Positions 39,701-51,219 of a stretch of 64,000 nt of DNA are shown one piece after another. The position numbers and the translations under genes were made by a program. Within the stretch, counting starts at the first letter, position 1; every line of letters begins with the position of its first letter. Below the pieces are notes generated by a model. That model saw only the letters and a list, made by a program, of their open reading frames with translations, ran no database searches and was not told the DNA's origin. This DNA is from Ignelater luminosus (Eukaryota; Arthropoda; Insecta; Coleoptera; Elateridae), in contig VTPC01002247.1 in NCBI GenBank assembly GCA_011009095.1, forward strand, positions 16,994-80,993, given 5' to 3'.

Positions 39701-42700
39701 ACATGATTACCCATAAATGAGATATTGCAATAATGTAAACAAAGCAGATTATATTAATATATACATAGTTAGTAACTCCTAACAAAATATTTTGTCTTAA
39801 TAAGTAACAACCCTATGCAGCATCTATAATATACATGTATAACACATCTAATACAAAATAAATGTTTTAATATAATATCCACAACCTGCGTTTACATAAA
39901 TATACTATTATTACATTTAAATTTTCTCATTTTTAATATGGACAAATAGACCCAATCACCTCCCATTACCACAAAAACACATATAAAATTAAAACAAGAA
40001 AAATGTTAGATCGAGATGAAATTACGCCCATGTAATTCTTATTTTCCATACTAAAGTATGAGAAAATTATACAAACAAAAATTATTAAATCAATAAAATT
40101 AAATAAATAAAAGGCAGAAACTTACAAACAAATTAAAAAAAGCAAGAGACAGCCATGCCACTTTGGTGCTGCAAATTAAAATAAATAGAATTAATGGAAC
40201 AGAAGAAATTTAAAATCATGAAAATATTTTTATAACTCTATATATCATGCGTGTATAAAAGATGATACCATGAAGATGTTAGCCTGATATATACAATTAT
40301 TTCTTGATATCGCATCTTAAAATTCTATTTTTGACCTTTTGAAAACATATTGAGTAAATTGATTTCAAGAACATTAGACAAAAATCGTAGAGCTTCATTT
40401 CATGTTATGTACAGCTATTATTAGTACCTCAATAATTTACAAATATCCCCCCACCCTCTCTTTAAATGTTTCAGGGTTAAGTGTACAGTGCATTTCTATT
40501 AATTAAAGTAGGCAGTGATCAACATATACAGTTATAAGCAACATATAAGCGTGCAATGCGATTCAATTTAATTACCTTGACATTGATAGCCTTGCTTGCC
40601 CAATCCCCTGAAAAACAAGAACCACCGTTACACACAACTGGTGCACCCAGGATTAATAAAAACAAAACAATCAGGATAACCTATGTGTATACTAGATAAT
40701 TAAAAACAGAATTGTTATATTTTTAAAAAATGATTTTTTTAACATTCTCAAAAAAACATGTCCCCCCAAGAAACAAACACAAAAAAATGGTTAGTAAAAT
40801 TAGTCATTTTTCAAAGCAACTGCGTATACTTTAAAAAATAACACCTTTTGTACCTACCATATAAATTCTCGGCAATGCGAACAAAATGTCGGTTGTCGCA
40901 GGAATGTAGCCATAAACTTATGTCCATTAACTTGATGCACTCGACGTCGCATTGCACCTCGTCTACGATTGAAACCTTGCCTTTCTTTAAATTCTCGTGG
41001 TTTAGCGCCATATTCTTAAAAGAGATAAGCAAAATTATTATAAATACAATCAAGATATTCTGCAATATTCATACCATTTGAAGTTAGTTTCAAGTCTATA
41101 CGAACATGTAATTGACCCTTTGGCTCTAAGTTTACCTAAAAAGAAAATTTGAATGAAAAATCATCAATTATTTATATTTATAACGTAAAAATAATTAGTA
41201 TCAAGATATGGCTAAAAGATTGATTAGTTTCATCAAGGAACTATCTGCTTAGGTTAAGTTAGTTCCCTTAGTTTGACCAGATCAAATAAATTGCACACAA
41301 AAAGCAAATAATAGACCTTTACAGCAAATTACAGAATTGACTGCAGTAGATAGTACAGTTTTCATAAAACTTTCAATTTTTTTTTTGAAATTTTTATTTT
41401 CACTAATTCATGCGAAAAATCAAAATAAATATTTTCTGCCCGACTATGGCATCCCTATAGCTAATTTGTGCAGAATCAAAGAAATGCTAAATTTAATATT
41501 GTTAAGGCCTAAGATGATTAGCATTTAAAGGAATGGTTTTACTGACACTCATTGATGGACGACTGACTAATTTTGACTCGTCATTGCCTTTGATGTCTAC
41601 TTAATATTGATTTCCTTCATTTTACTGTTGATCATATTTTTTTGAACTTATTTTCATTAAATATCTGTTGTCATGTAAGATTTTGTTTGTCATGGATGAA
41701 AAGGAAATATCTAGATCAGTGCACCAAGTGAAGAATTTCTACTTTGTTCATAAAGGTGAGGTACAGTGGTTGATATATTGCAATTTAAGAAAAAACAAGT
41801 GAACTTCACTGTTGGAATTTTTAAGATTAATTACTGTCATCTTATAGAGACTGTATCAAGTCCAAAATATTAATTTTACAGAAAAGCAATTTGAAAAATT
41901 ATTTTGTAAAGTATATTTTAACATAGTTCACAAATGGCTAATTTCATAACGAGCTATGATAGAAATCAATTGAAACAAACGAATAAAAGGCAATTCATTT
42001 TCAAGTAACTTAACATTCTTAACCCAATCTTGCTAAATTTGGACTTAACATAATCTGCCTCTGGGGTACCAATGCAGATTATTATAATTGGCTTCAAAAA
42101 TAGCAAAGATATTGACTTGTTGCACCTATTGCAGGACACACAATATGAGTAATTTTGCCTTACTTATAAGTTTAATCGTGCCAATAAATATGTTAACTGT
42201 TGATAACATTATGTATGTATTACACCTAATTTCAGGAATATTTTTTGAAAGACAAAATATGTGCCATACTATGTTGTTTCTGATGCTCAGTTTTGTTATT
42301 AGGTGCATTCCATAGACTAGCAATTCATACTGCAAACTGCATATACCACTATTTTGCTCTAAGATCTCAATAAGCTGTTCACTGGAGCACTGACTTGTAG
42401 AGCATTTCTTTTATGCTGAGAATAGCTGGTAGCCCAGTCCAACAGAAAATAGCAACATGTTTTTAATTACAGTTAGGTTTGCAATGAAATTTTGGTTAGG
42501 TTTACACAATTGACTTTTACATTCATTGAACAGCTTTATCGTGAGAATGACAAACAACAGTCGTATCCTTCGATAAATTTGTTCAGTGATTGTAAAAGTG
42601 GGGGCTAAGAGAAATAAAAAAAAATAGCACATGGTGTAATTTATTAAGCATAAATCGATGTATTAGGATGTTACTCATATGTAGTGTTATTTATTTATGT

Positions 42701-44311
42701 TTAGCAGCTGTGGAATGCAGCTCAATAATAATGTTTTTTTATTCGACATGTTTTTGCCATATTTATACCATCATATAACCAAACTTTACTCCTTACACTT
42801 GTAGTTTTGCTAGGTGAAGCCACTTCACCTTCATCTGACCTTATCCCAGAATTTCGAAATTACTCGACAGCAGGAAATAGTTACAAATCAATTTATTTTT
42901 ATTTAAATAAATGTTAGGTGCTAATGTTACCAACATAGTAATTCATAATTTTCATTCCAACTCAATTAAAAAATCATAATCATTTTTGGTGCGATTAAAG
43001 AAGAAGCAAGTCAAAGTTAGCCATGCATGACTATGTGGCAACACTGTTAATGCAGCAGACAGCTGTTGACAGTTGTGACTTGCGAGGTTATGTTATGTTA
43101 TAGGTAAGAAAAAGAAGAAGAAAAGAGCGTAGCTAACTTTAACTTGCTTTTTTTGATCGCATAGTGTGCAACTTGCTACGGTTATAAATAAATACAAATT
43201 AAATAGAAAGACTAACCAATAAAGTAGAAATTTAAGAAATGACATTTATCACTAAATAATTTTGAACTTTTTTGTTTTTCCACACTTTTCTAAAATAAAT
43301 TATCTACAACTGCACTTTTCTATAATCTAGAATGATCCATGGATAATAATGACTTAATGAATATCTCTACATCCTGCATCTGTTACAGATTGAAATTTAA
43401 ACTTAATAAAAGAAAGTATTCTTATAAACTATTCCACATAAAAAGAAAATTCCAGCAAATTTAACTGCATTAAAAATTGCACATGTGCAATATTGAAGGT
43501 AGGTATAATCTATGGCTTTCAAGTGTACATTATGTTTACAAATAACGTTTCTGTGGTCAAAATTCCCTCATTTATTCATACGTCAATGTTGAATCAGACC
43601 CAGCATGAATAAAATCACAATTATTTTAACCGTTATTAAAACTATTAAACCAATGAGGAAACACTTTCCTGTTTGCGTGAATTTTCAAGGTTTATTAAAA
43701 GACAAATTTAACCGCAAGTTTAGCAAGCTTAGTTATTACATCTATATGTTATCGCCTATCGTTTATACCCAGTGATTTTATAAAGATTTTGCTTATTTCG
43801 TTAATATCGAGAAAATTAACGTAAAACGATAGTAAATTATAAATAAATTCCGTAGAAGTTTGCATTTGACAGATAAGGTGGATCAAAAGGAATAGAAGGA
43901 GGTGGGGGCGGGGAGCGGCAATAACCATTATCATCGTTACCCGGAAAATGGGGTACAGGTACTCACCCAAAAGTCACCCGCATCCTTATCCCTATTTAGT
44001 AAATCTTCAAAGGGAATACTGCAGTTTGCGACGAAGTCGTCGGGCGGAATAGAAGCATCATGGAACACCGTGAGGGTCAACGTCTTGGCATTTTCCACTT
44101 TTTGCTCGAAATATTCGTTCCACACTGGATCGAAAGTCTTCTGCTTTGTCGTGGACTGAGCCACGTGTGTCTCGTCCACATCTATTGTTACATACGGGTC
44201 GATTAGCTGCTCTTCGAGTTTTCCAAACGTCATGTTGTGTCGCTTTTGGAAGTCCGTAGGCCTCAATCCAGAAGCCTCGCATATTTTCACTCCTACCGTC
44301 CCAGTAAACAT
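30770..44311 (-). CDS. Pkc98E: novel-type protein kinase C, epsilon class
   Basis: A diacylglycerol-responsive, calcium-independent Ser/Thr kinase. Nine minus-strand exons join in frame: 44311-43967, 41135-41075, 41014-40858, 40607-40576, 34185-34115, 32648-32417, 32356-32174, 32107-31209 and 30934-30770, for 714 residues (family about 740). Exon 1 is an N-terminal C2 domain ([20 protein letters not shown] ... [16 protein letters not shown]). Exon 3 holds the pseudosubstrate [12 protein letters not shown], with Ala in place of Ser, and the start of C1A. Exons 4-5 finish C1A. Exon 6 is C1B ([19 protein letters not shown]). Exon 7 is a Gly/Ser/acidic hinge. Exon 8 is the kinase: glycine loop GKGSFGKV (386-393), AIK Lys about 408, YRDLKLDN Asp about 503, DFG about 521, activation loop [11 protein letters not shown]. 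Exon 9 has the turn motif (PVLTPVN) and hydrophobic motif (EFKGFSFIN). C2-first order and the sequence fit PKC epsilon / Drosophila Pkc98E. All catalytic residues are present. Confidence 0.95.
32649..34114 (-). other. PKC intron between C1A and C1B exons
   Basis: AT-rich intronic DNA bounded by a GTGAGT donor (complement of 34109-34114) and a TTTACAG acceptor. No element or second gene is recognised in it. Confidence 0.7.
35121..36012. mobile_element. 892-bp element with about 165-bp terminal inverted repeats
   Basis: The left arm begins CAGTGTGTCCCAATTTCGAT and the right arm ends with its exact complement. Pairing continues for about 165-180 bp with few mismatches and one 9-bp gap. Each side is flanked by TA (35119-35120, 36013-36014), which suggests a Tc1/mariner-class MITE. 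Open frames crossing the arms are by-products of the repeat. Confidence 0.88.
36382..36872. mobile_element. 491-bp MITE, Harbinger-like ends
   Basis: The left end, TAATGCCCGGTTTCTGAAAG, pairs with the complement of the right end at 36849-36872 with one mismatch. Further in, AAGTTATGCAT and GGAACTGAT motifs occur near both sides. A 3-bp TAA/TTA at the border would suit PIF/Harbinger, but this assignment is tentative. Non-coding. Confidence 0.7.
38585..38889 (-). other. unrecognised protein-like stretch with a frameshift
   Basis: Two overlapping minus-strand frames, [19 protein letters not shown] and onward to MREEESQH, then [20 protein letters not shown] and [14 protein letters not shown], look more protein-like than the AT-rich background. 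They would join with one frameshift near 38725. I know no family match. It lies inside the PKC intron and is probably decayed transposon sequence. Confidence 0.25.
39576..39616. repeat. 41-bp hairpin
   Basis: GAAATCATTT at 39576 is repeated as its exact complement AAATGATTTC at 39607-39616 around an ATTAATTAATTAAT core. It may simply be an AT-rich palindrome. Confidence 0.5.
41136..43966 (-). other. PKC first intron (2.8 kb)
   Basis: It separates the C2 exon from exon 2 (donor GTGAGT, acceptor TTTTTTAG). It contains the MITE at 42989-43163. Otherwise AT-rich, with short frames that carry no signature. Confidence 0.75.
42989..43163. mobile_element. 175-bp MITE-like inverted repeat
   Basis: The left arm, GTGCGATTAAAGAAGAAGCA then AGTCAAAGTTAGCCATGC, pairs with the complement of 43125-43163 (ATGCGATCAAAAAAAGCAAG...). 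The arms are about 38 bp long. Non-coding interior. Confidence 0.65.
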
Positions 44312-45724
44312 TTGAAACTATTGCACTGCACAGCACACACGACACGATGTTCACCAGCACAACCGAGCCCGCGTTATTTCTCTACTACATAAGGAAATAC
44401 TAAAAATTACTTCCGAAACTGCATCTTTCTTGACAGACATGAAGGTCGACTTCGGTTTGCATAAAAATTTCCGAGCTCGCTTTCCCACAATCCCTTGCTG
44501 CGCATGTACTAGTAGATGGATTTGGCAAAAGGTACCGCTAGTTCATTAGAAAAATGACAACGTTGCCGCATTTAAACCATCAGGATTACAAAATGAATCA
44601 TTTTATGATTTTGCAGATTGATAATGTTTTTTGCTTTAATTCTTTGATGTTTTGCTTAATCTGATTTTTTTTAATTGAAATAATACAGTTTATAAGATTA
44701 GAATGTTTCAAAACTATGTATACAAGATGTTACAATACACGTGCCGCACCTGTCCTCTTGCTCATATAATAATATCCATCACGGATTAAGAAATAAACTG
44801 CTTTTCTTTACATAGACATCAAATTCAAAAAGCAACAACTGAATCCAACCTCAAATACAAACGGTTGTAGAATAGTCTTTAAAACGCTGCGAAAAATTTT
44901 TGTTTTCTGTGGGAAAGAAATCACTGATAGTTGCTGATGCACTTGCTGACTGCTCCTGACCACAACCAGTGAATGCAATCAGTGTCAAACATAACCTAAA
45001 TTCTAATTAATTTAGGTTATGCTCCTGTCATAAATGAAATGTTGGCAGCTTTTACAATTTTTGGTAGGATTTTTGAGTTTTTGCTTTGACCAAGCAGTCT
45101 AACAAATTATCTTGTATTTTCTTAAATATCTAGTCTACTTTGATGCTTTATGTTTCTAAATCTGTGCTACAGAATCACATAAATAATAACCTCAAATTTG
45201 TATCGCACAACAGGCAGTCAATTGTTGTTACACTGTCAAACCTGACCATCTAAAAACTTAAAACCGAAGATATATGGCTATAAAGTAAAGAGCTACTGTA
45301 AAAGGGCTAAATATAGCTCCGTGTGCAGGTTAATTGCTCTTTTGATTTTGATTGGATGAGATACCACAGTGTTGTATTCTTTTTACAAAACACTGACTGT
45401 AATACTTTAAACTTTTAAACGCAAATTAAAGTGAGGTATAATCACCTAGCGGATTGCGTTAAACTAAATGAATGCTTGTGGTCTATTATTATTATTGTTG
45501 TTGCTATCGCTCAAATATCCTAAAGAAATATTACTATTTGGTTACTTGACAACGCTGCATTTGAAACAGGTGACAAAATTGGTAAACGTCAGGTTAATAA
45601 ATGTAGGTCAATTTCGAATTATGAGGTTAGGTTCTCACTTTGCGATTATTTTTAGTGCTAGAATATTAAGTGTAAAATGTGAATATTTATTTGCATATAC
45701 ATCATACGGTAAACAATAAACACA
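44312..45724. promoter_or_regulatory. divergent intergenic region, PKC / PheRS-m
   Basis: 1.4 kb between two outward-facing start codons. It must hold both promoters. It contains a perfect 13-bp-arm palindrome, CATAACCTAAATT / AATTTAGGTTATG (44990-45002, 45009-45021), and a TTA microsatellite at about 45485. No clear TATA element can be assigned. Confidence 0.5.
44990..45021. repeat. perfect palindrome, 13-bp arms
   Basis: The arms are exact complements around a 6-bp spacer (CTAATT). It lies roughly mid-way between the divergent genes. Confidence 0.85.
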
Positions 45725-47047
45725 ATGGTGAGAATTCTTAATACGTCGCGGTTACCACGTCTTGCAAATACAGTTTTGTATGAAAAAAAGTGGCTAACAA
45801 CATCTGCAAAACCGAATATTCAAGAAACTGTTACTATTAAAGATAATACTTATAAACGGGATGATTATACGAACGTGACGGATAAAATTATTTCTTTAGT
45901 GGGACGTAATTTACATACAACACCAAAACATCCATTATCATTTGTACGACAGAAAATAGTGAATTATTTTTATAAATCATTTGTTAATGCAAGAGGAAAT
46001 CCAATATTCTCTGTGTATGACAATATATCACCTATTGTTACTGTTGAACAAAACTTTGATAGTTTACTTATACCAAAGAATCATCCATCCCGACAAAAAA
46101 GTGACTGTTATTATATAAATCATGACAATTTATTGAGAGCACATACAACAGCTCATCAAGCAGAACTTATAAGGTCTGGCTTGGATAACTTTTTGATAGC
46201 AGGTGATGTGTATCGCAGGGACGAGATTGATCGAACGCATTATCCAGTTTTTCATCAGTTGGATGCTGTTCGATTAAAAACTAGAGATCAGTTATTTCCT
46301 AATGATGATGTCTTAAAGATATTTGATAATAAAAACAAGACATGTATAATCAATGGACAAGCTAAGCAGGATTGTCATACCTTGGAAGCATGTAAGTTAA
46401 TGGAACATGAATTAAAGTCAACACTAGTTGGTTTGGCAAAAGAATTATTTGGAGAAAATACTAAATACCGTTGGGTAGATACAACATTTCCTTTTACGCA
46501 GCCATCTTGGGAATTAGAAGTATTTCACAATAATGAATGGTTAGAATTGTTAGGATGTGGAATCATGATTCAATCGATTCTAACTAATACAGGTGTTACT
46601 GATAGAATCGGTTGGGCCTTTGGTTTAGGTTTAGAACGAATTGCTATGTGTTTATATCAGATACCTGATATAAGACTATTTTGGTCTATTGACAGTGGCT
46701 TTCTTAATCAATTCAATACTGAAGATGTAAATAAAAAAATCATTTATAAATCAGTAAGTCAGTATCCTCAATGTACAAATGACATCAGTTTTTGGTTGCC
46801 TCAAAATAAATCATCTCCATATGCCAGTAATGATTTCTATGATTTAGTTCGCAGCATTGGTGGTGATATAATTGAACAAGTTATGTTAGTTGATCAATTC
46901 AAACATCCTAAGAATGGAAAAGAAAGCCATTGTTATAGAATTATATATAGACATATGGAGAAAACCTTAACAAATTCAGAAGTTAATGTTATTCATAAAC
47001 AAATTGAAACAGCTGTTAGAAAACAGTTGGGAGTTACTGTAAGATAA
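45725..47047 (+). CDS. PheRS-m: phenylalanyl-tRNA synthetase, mitochondrial
   Basis: Charges mitochondrial tRNA-Phe with phenylalanine; acts as a monomer in the mitochondrial matrix (FARS2 in vertebrates). A single exon of 440 residues, close to the usual length of about 450. The N-terminal 30 residues are basic and free of acidic residues apart from one Glu, like a targeting peptide. Class II synthetase motifs are intact: LLRAHTTAHQAEL (about 136-148), motif 2 YRRDEIDRTHYPVFHQLDAV (about 163-182), and motif 3 GWAFGLGLERIAMCL (about 296-310). The C-terminal FDX-ACB tRNA-binding domain spans about 345-440, beginning VSQYPQCTNDISFWLP and containing MLVDQFKHPKNGK. The first ATG is used, because no in-frame upstream ATG precedes the stop. 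The next poly(A) signal, AATAAA, is at 47218. The lack of introns is notable beside the split neighbours but not diagnostic. Confidence 0.95.
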   Translation: MVRILNTSRLPRLANTVLYEKKWLTTSAKPNIQETVTIKDNTYKRDDYTNVTDKIISLVGRNLHTTPKHPLSFVRQKIVNYFYKSFVNARGNPIFSVYDNISPIVTVEQNFDSLLIPKNHPSRQKSDCYYINHDNLLRAHTTAHQAELIRSGLDNFLIAGDVYRRDEIDRTHYPVFHQLDAVRLKTRDQLFPNDDVLKIFDNKNKTCIINGQAKQDCHTLEACKLMEHELKSTLVGLAKELFGENTKYRWVDTTFPFTQPSWELEVFHNNEWLELLGCGIMIQSILTNTGVTDRIGWAFGLGLERIAMCLYQIPDIRLFWSIDSGFLNQFNTEDVNKKIIYKSVSQYPQCTNDISFWLPQNKSSPYASNDFYDLVRSIGGDIIEQVMLVDQFKHPKNGKESHCYRIIYRHMEKTLTNSEVNVIHKQIETAVRKQLGVTVR

Positions 47048-49216
47048 AAGGATTTTATTGTAAAGCTTTTGTAACTGTAAATAACTTACTTATTAAATAT
47101 CGATTTTATAAATGTTGCAAGTTATTGAAATTTCACCTTTAAAAAAGTATTCTGTAGTCATAAATAATTTTGATTAAGGCTGATGCAACATTGGATCTAT
47201 AGTGTAGTCTAGCCAAAAATAAAGCTACTTCAGCCAATTGTAACCTTTTTAAAAGTTGAGACTCAGACACAGATTATGAATTATGATTGGCTAGAGTAAT
47301 TTTCTTAGTTTCAAGTTTGCTTCATATTAAGATAATAATGAATAATTGATCTTATCATAGGTATGGATACAGTAGTGCTCGCTTTTGCATTGTTATTTCA
47401 CCAAACATGTTTTTTGTCATCAATATTCCTACTTCTTCCTGACAAAGTCTTTCTAGATGTTAAAAACCATATAGTATTTCCTATGTGTGTGTATATAAGG
47501 TAGTTAAAAAGTTGGTGGTAAAAACAGCATATTGGGAAGGTCATTTTGAGCAAAGAAGCCTTTACCAACACCCAGTCCATCACAGCTCACTGTACTGGAA
47601 CTCAACCACATGCCATATTCATTTTCAAATTTTTAGAAAATGTATTCAAAACAATAAAAAAAATGATGGGCTGTTACATGATCCCTGCGTCACTTGGTAA
47701 TTTCAAGTGGGAAAACAATCTCTATAAAGAGATGATCTACGTAAGAAAAGTGATGTTCAATTGTTATTTTCTAATTGTAACCTTCTCATCTACATAATTA
47801 TAAGAAATGTACTCAAAAATTTGACCTTGTGATCTGTACAAAATGAGTAAGATCTGATGTTAAAAAGATATCAAAGGTAATGTATTCCTTAATTTTATCT
47901 TATAGAATCATCTTTTAGCACTTCTTAAAGCTATTCAACAAGATCTGAAGGTTCATTTATCTTGAACAAACACATTCTAGAAATTACCTGTTAGTATAAA
48001 AATCACTGTCTGAGGACAGTGTTGCAGTTGTAAATTGACTATATTGGAGACTCTTTTGGTTTCGATATTATTGCTTTCTGCACCTACTGAATATCAAAGT
48101 TTAATAATTATAAACACTGTAAATATGTACTCAGTGGTTTGATTTTCGCCTTTAAAAGAAGGCATGTGACATGATCTAAAGGACATCTATCGATTGTTGT
48201 TAATGTCTTGTCAGATATTATTGTGCAACACAACATAGATTAATCATTTTTTAAACTTTTTTTAAATCAGATTCAATAGTTCTTATAAATAAGACCTAAT
48301 TTACAATTTTAGTAAGTTTTTTTTTGTTTATGTGATATTTTTCCTTCATGTAGTAGCCCTTAGAAGTAGTAGCCATATAAAACAAGTCATTGAGTCACAG
48401 ATTGGCAAATGTGGCAGGTCTCTGTTGGGTCATTTGTACTTGTAGTGCTCTAAGATATTTGCTGCTTGCTATTGTCATGTCTGTTATTTATTTTTGTACA
48501 TTTGCTTATTGTTATTAGATATAAGAATTTATGAAATTTAATGAGTTCATGAGCCATTCATTAAAATTATTCATTGTTTAAGTAATTAAAAACAAATTTG
48601 CTAATTTTTTCTTAATTAATAAATGAACAATTGAATTACTTTTATTTCTCAGTAGATTCTCTAATGATTAGCACTTTTAATAGTAATTTATGCAACAAGT
48701 GCAAAAAGTGACTATTGCATGCGATGTGAAAATTGTCCAATGAGGCCATAGGCTGAGTTAAACAACACATTAAGTGCAATAACACTTTCTGCACATATGG
48801 CATACACTATTTTTTCTAGGATAATTTAATGAAATGTCCTCTCTTGTTTAATTTGATAATAGCTGTGTTGACATTTAATTTCCATGTTATACATCTAAGA
48901 TAGCATGTGTTCAGTTTTCATAACAACAAAATAAGTTTTTTAGTTATAAAATAAATAAAAGTAGAAAAATCTACAACAGCAAAATTTTGTGATCAAAAAT
49001 CATAACATCATTTTTGTAGTTTTCGTTTTATAACACTGGTTGTTATTAGCAATGTGCAATAAAAATTTAAAGTTACTTTCTGAATTAAAAATCTATAAAT
49101 AATGAGTCATTTTTTGAATGATTATAGAACAATTACTTTTAATATACAGCTACAAAGCCAAGGGTTATTCATATGTATATCAGTTGCCTGAGATTTTACA
49201 GAACATGAGTAATTTC
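47048..49216. other. AT-rich intergenic interval
   Basis: 3' UTR of PheRS-m, then non-coding DNA. The small frames at 47398-47797 lie on both strands over the same bases and show no signature. I see no element here. Confidence 0.5.
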
Positions 49217-50101
49217 TAATAAAGTGATTCATAAATACACCAACAAGGCTCCTGAGCTGATTCCTCTAGTTAAAATAACACAAAATTCATATGGACCATG
49301 ATACAATAATGCATGGTTTTCTAGATATCAGTGGTTAAAGAGGAAACCAATAATTTTTATTCAATCAAGGGTCACTGTTTGATGTAAATTCTGTATTTCA
49401 AGAATGTTTTGCAAGTGGTTAAACTGGAGGACACTGTTGCTTTTTTGTCATAACTTTTTTATTTTAATAGATTGATAGGAAATTTAAGATCCCTCATACC
49501 TATGGTAAACATAAGGTACTCTTGTTTCATGGATAATTTGTGCGCTATTTTCGAATTATGACCACTTTTTTAGGAACCAATCTTCCTGCTATAATAGTCT
49601 TCTGTAGATGGTTTCAGAAAATATTTAAAATACCCATCAATGTTCAGATGAGAATCCACACATGATAATTCACAATTATTCATCATTCACATAAACATGG
49701 TACAGAAAAGTGGTCATAACCTGGAAACAGTGCACATTTTCAATATAAAAGAAGAATACCTTATTTTTATCATAGATTTATTTATCAAAATCTTTAAAAA
49801 AAGGCAAGAGTGTCCTCCAATTAAATCAAGTTTAACCACTTCCACACATTCTTGAAACAGAATTTCCATCAAATTGACCCAAGATCGAACAAAGATATCA
49901 TTCAAACATCAAACGCCGAAATAGGATATTGATTCCTTTATAATTTATAAATTAAATTAATAATTTTTTATCTCCTCTTTAACTGTTGATGTTTGAAAAC
50001 CCATGCATTATCGAATCGTGGTCCATATGAACTTTTTTGGTTATTTCAACCAGAAGAATTGGTTCTCAAGTGATGGTGTATTTATGAATCACTCTGTATA
50101 A
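49217..50101. mobile_element. 885-bp foldback-like element with very long imperfect inverted repeats
   Basis: The left sequence TCTAATAAAGTGATTCATAA and onward pairs with the complement of the right end (TATACAGAGTGATTCATAAA). Blocks of matching sequence follow in the same order: CATATGGACCA, AATGCATGG, GTTAAAGAGGA, TTCAAGAATG, AGTGGTTAAACT and GGAGGACAC. Each arm is about 350-400 bp with indels, leaving a short centre. No intact transposase is found. Confidence 0.75.
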
Positions 50102-50511
50102 TTGACAATGTTGCACATGACATCACGCTATGGTAACAGGTTTTAGTCATTCTCATAACTTGTGTATATGCTTTAACTAAATAAGTGATCTTTATAAATA
50201 AATTGTAACTTATTTGACCGATTGTATGCACATGTGCATCTATAAATGTGCTTGTCAAGAATAGGTCCCCAGTTCATTTAATTAATGGCATAACGTCGCT
50301 TTTAAATCTAGTTGTGTACTATATCAGAAATTATTGAGAATTGCAGAAGTTTTTGAAATAGAAAATGAATTTAAATACCCATTCAGGTCAAAATTCCAAA
50401 AAAAAAGAAATATTTTGTTACATCATTCTTAAAAATGTTTAATTTAACATGAATAGAGAGCTTTTAGAATTAAATTACTTATTAGAAACTGAATTTAAAC
50501 TGACAGATTCA
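50102..50511. other. AT-rich spacer between two inverted-repeat elements
   Basis: No feature recognised. Confidence 0.5.
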
Positions 50512-50667
50512 GGGCTAGTTGCACAAAAGGAATTAAATCCATTGTCACATTTGATTTTGAAATAAATCAATAAATCAGAAAATGATCTTCAAATTTTAAC
50601 AGATCAAATCAGAAAATTTCAAAATCAAATGTGATAATGAATTTGATTTCTTTTGTGCAATCGGGCC
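50512..50667. mobile_element. 156-bp hairpin MITE
   Basis: The left arm, GGGCTAGTTGCACAAAAGGA, and the right arm (complement GGGCCCGATTGCACAAAAG-like) pair over about 50 bp, including the shared inner block CACATTTGATTTTGAAAT. The loop is short. Non-coding. Confidence 0.75.
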
Positions 50668-51219
50668 TAAGAATCAGATATGGGTTGCATTGCAGTAATC
50701 ATTTTGGTTTATAAATCAATTTTAACATTTTTAATGATTACTAAGTTGGAGATACCATTGCACTAACACTTACACAGGTAACAACATTGGTTGTATACTT
50801 CCAACTGTTCTTGATAGTATGTAACTGGGAATCTACTGCCTATTGAATATACAATATAATCTCTAAATTGAATCTTTTTTTAACTGTGATGCCATTAAGA
50901 TACCATTTTGAAACTTTGCGAATTCATAGCTAAATGCATATCCATGATTTTTCAAAATTTTAAAAATTGATGTTCTTGGGAAATTCAAAGTATAAGATCA
51001 ATGGCTACTTGATCCAAAATTCCCCAGATCGGTCATGCAACATATTATATGGAAACCCTTTCTAAGAGTTTTCCAATACCGCAAAGTACAGTTTTCTATC
51101 TTAATTGAAACCAAAGATATGACCATTTAAAGTTAGCAAGGCAGGCAATTGTTTAATTGGCTTTACATGTGACAGTTGCAACGAAAAGTCAAATATTGCC
51201 TAAAATAATAAATTCTTGG

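Larger units (their letters stand above)
34186..40575 (-). other. large PKC intron (6.4 kb) inside the C1A domain
   Basis: It splits the C1A zinc finger after the QGYQCQ segment. It contains the inverted-repeat elements at 35121-36012 and 36382-36872, a lone CACCCTGTA end motif near 34845, a short hairpin at 39576-39616, and a minus-strand protein-like stretch at 38585-38889. The rest is AT-rich without signature. Confidence 0.75.

Noticed and set aside
40126..40168. Possible 43-nt cassette exon in the PKC gene (TTTAATTTGCAG acceptor, GTAAGT donor)
   Set aside because: Its length would shift the frame and it encodes nothing like C1A. The flanking exons join perfectly without it. It could be a poison exon, but there is no further support.
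45468..45719. 83-codon frame with a Leu run upstream of PheRS-m
   Set aside because: The Leu run is a TTA/TTG microsatellite, and there is no family match.
47398..47797. Three short frames on both strands
   Set aside because: They overlap each other, lack signatures, and sit in the region downstream of the PheRS-m poly(A) signal.
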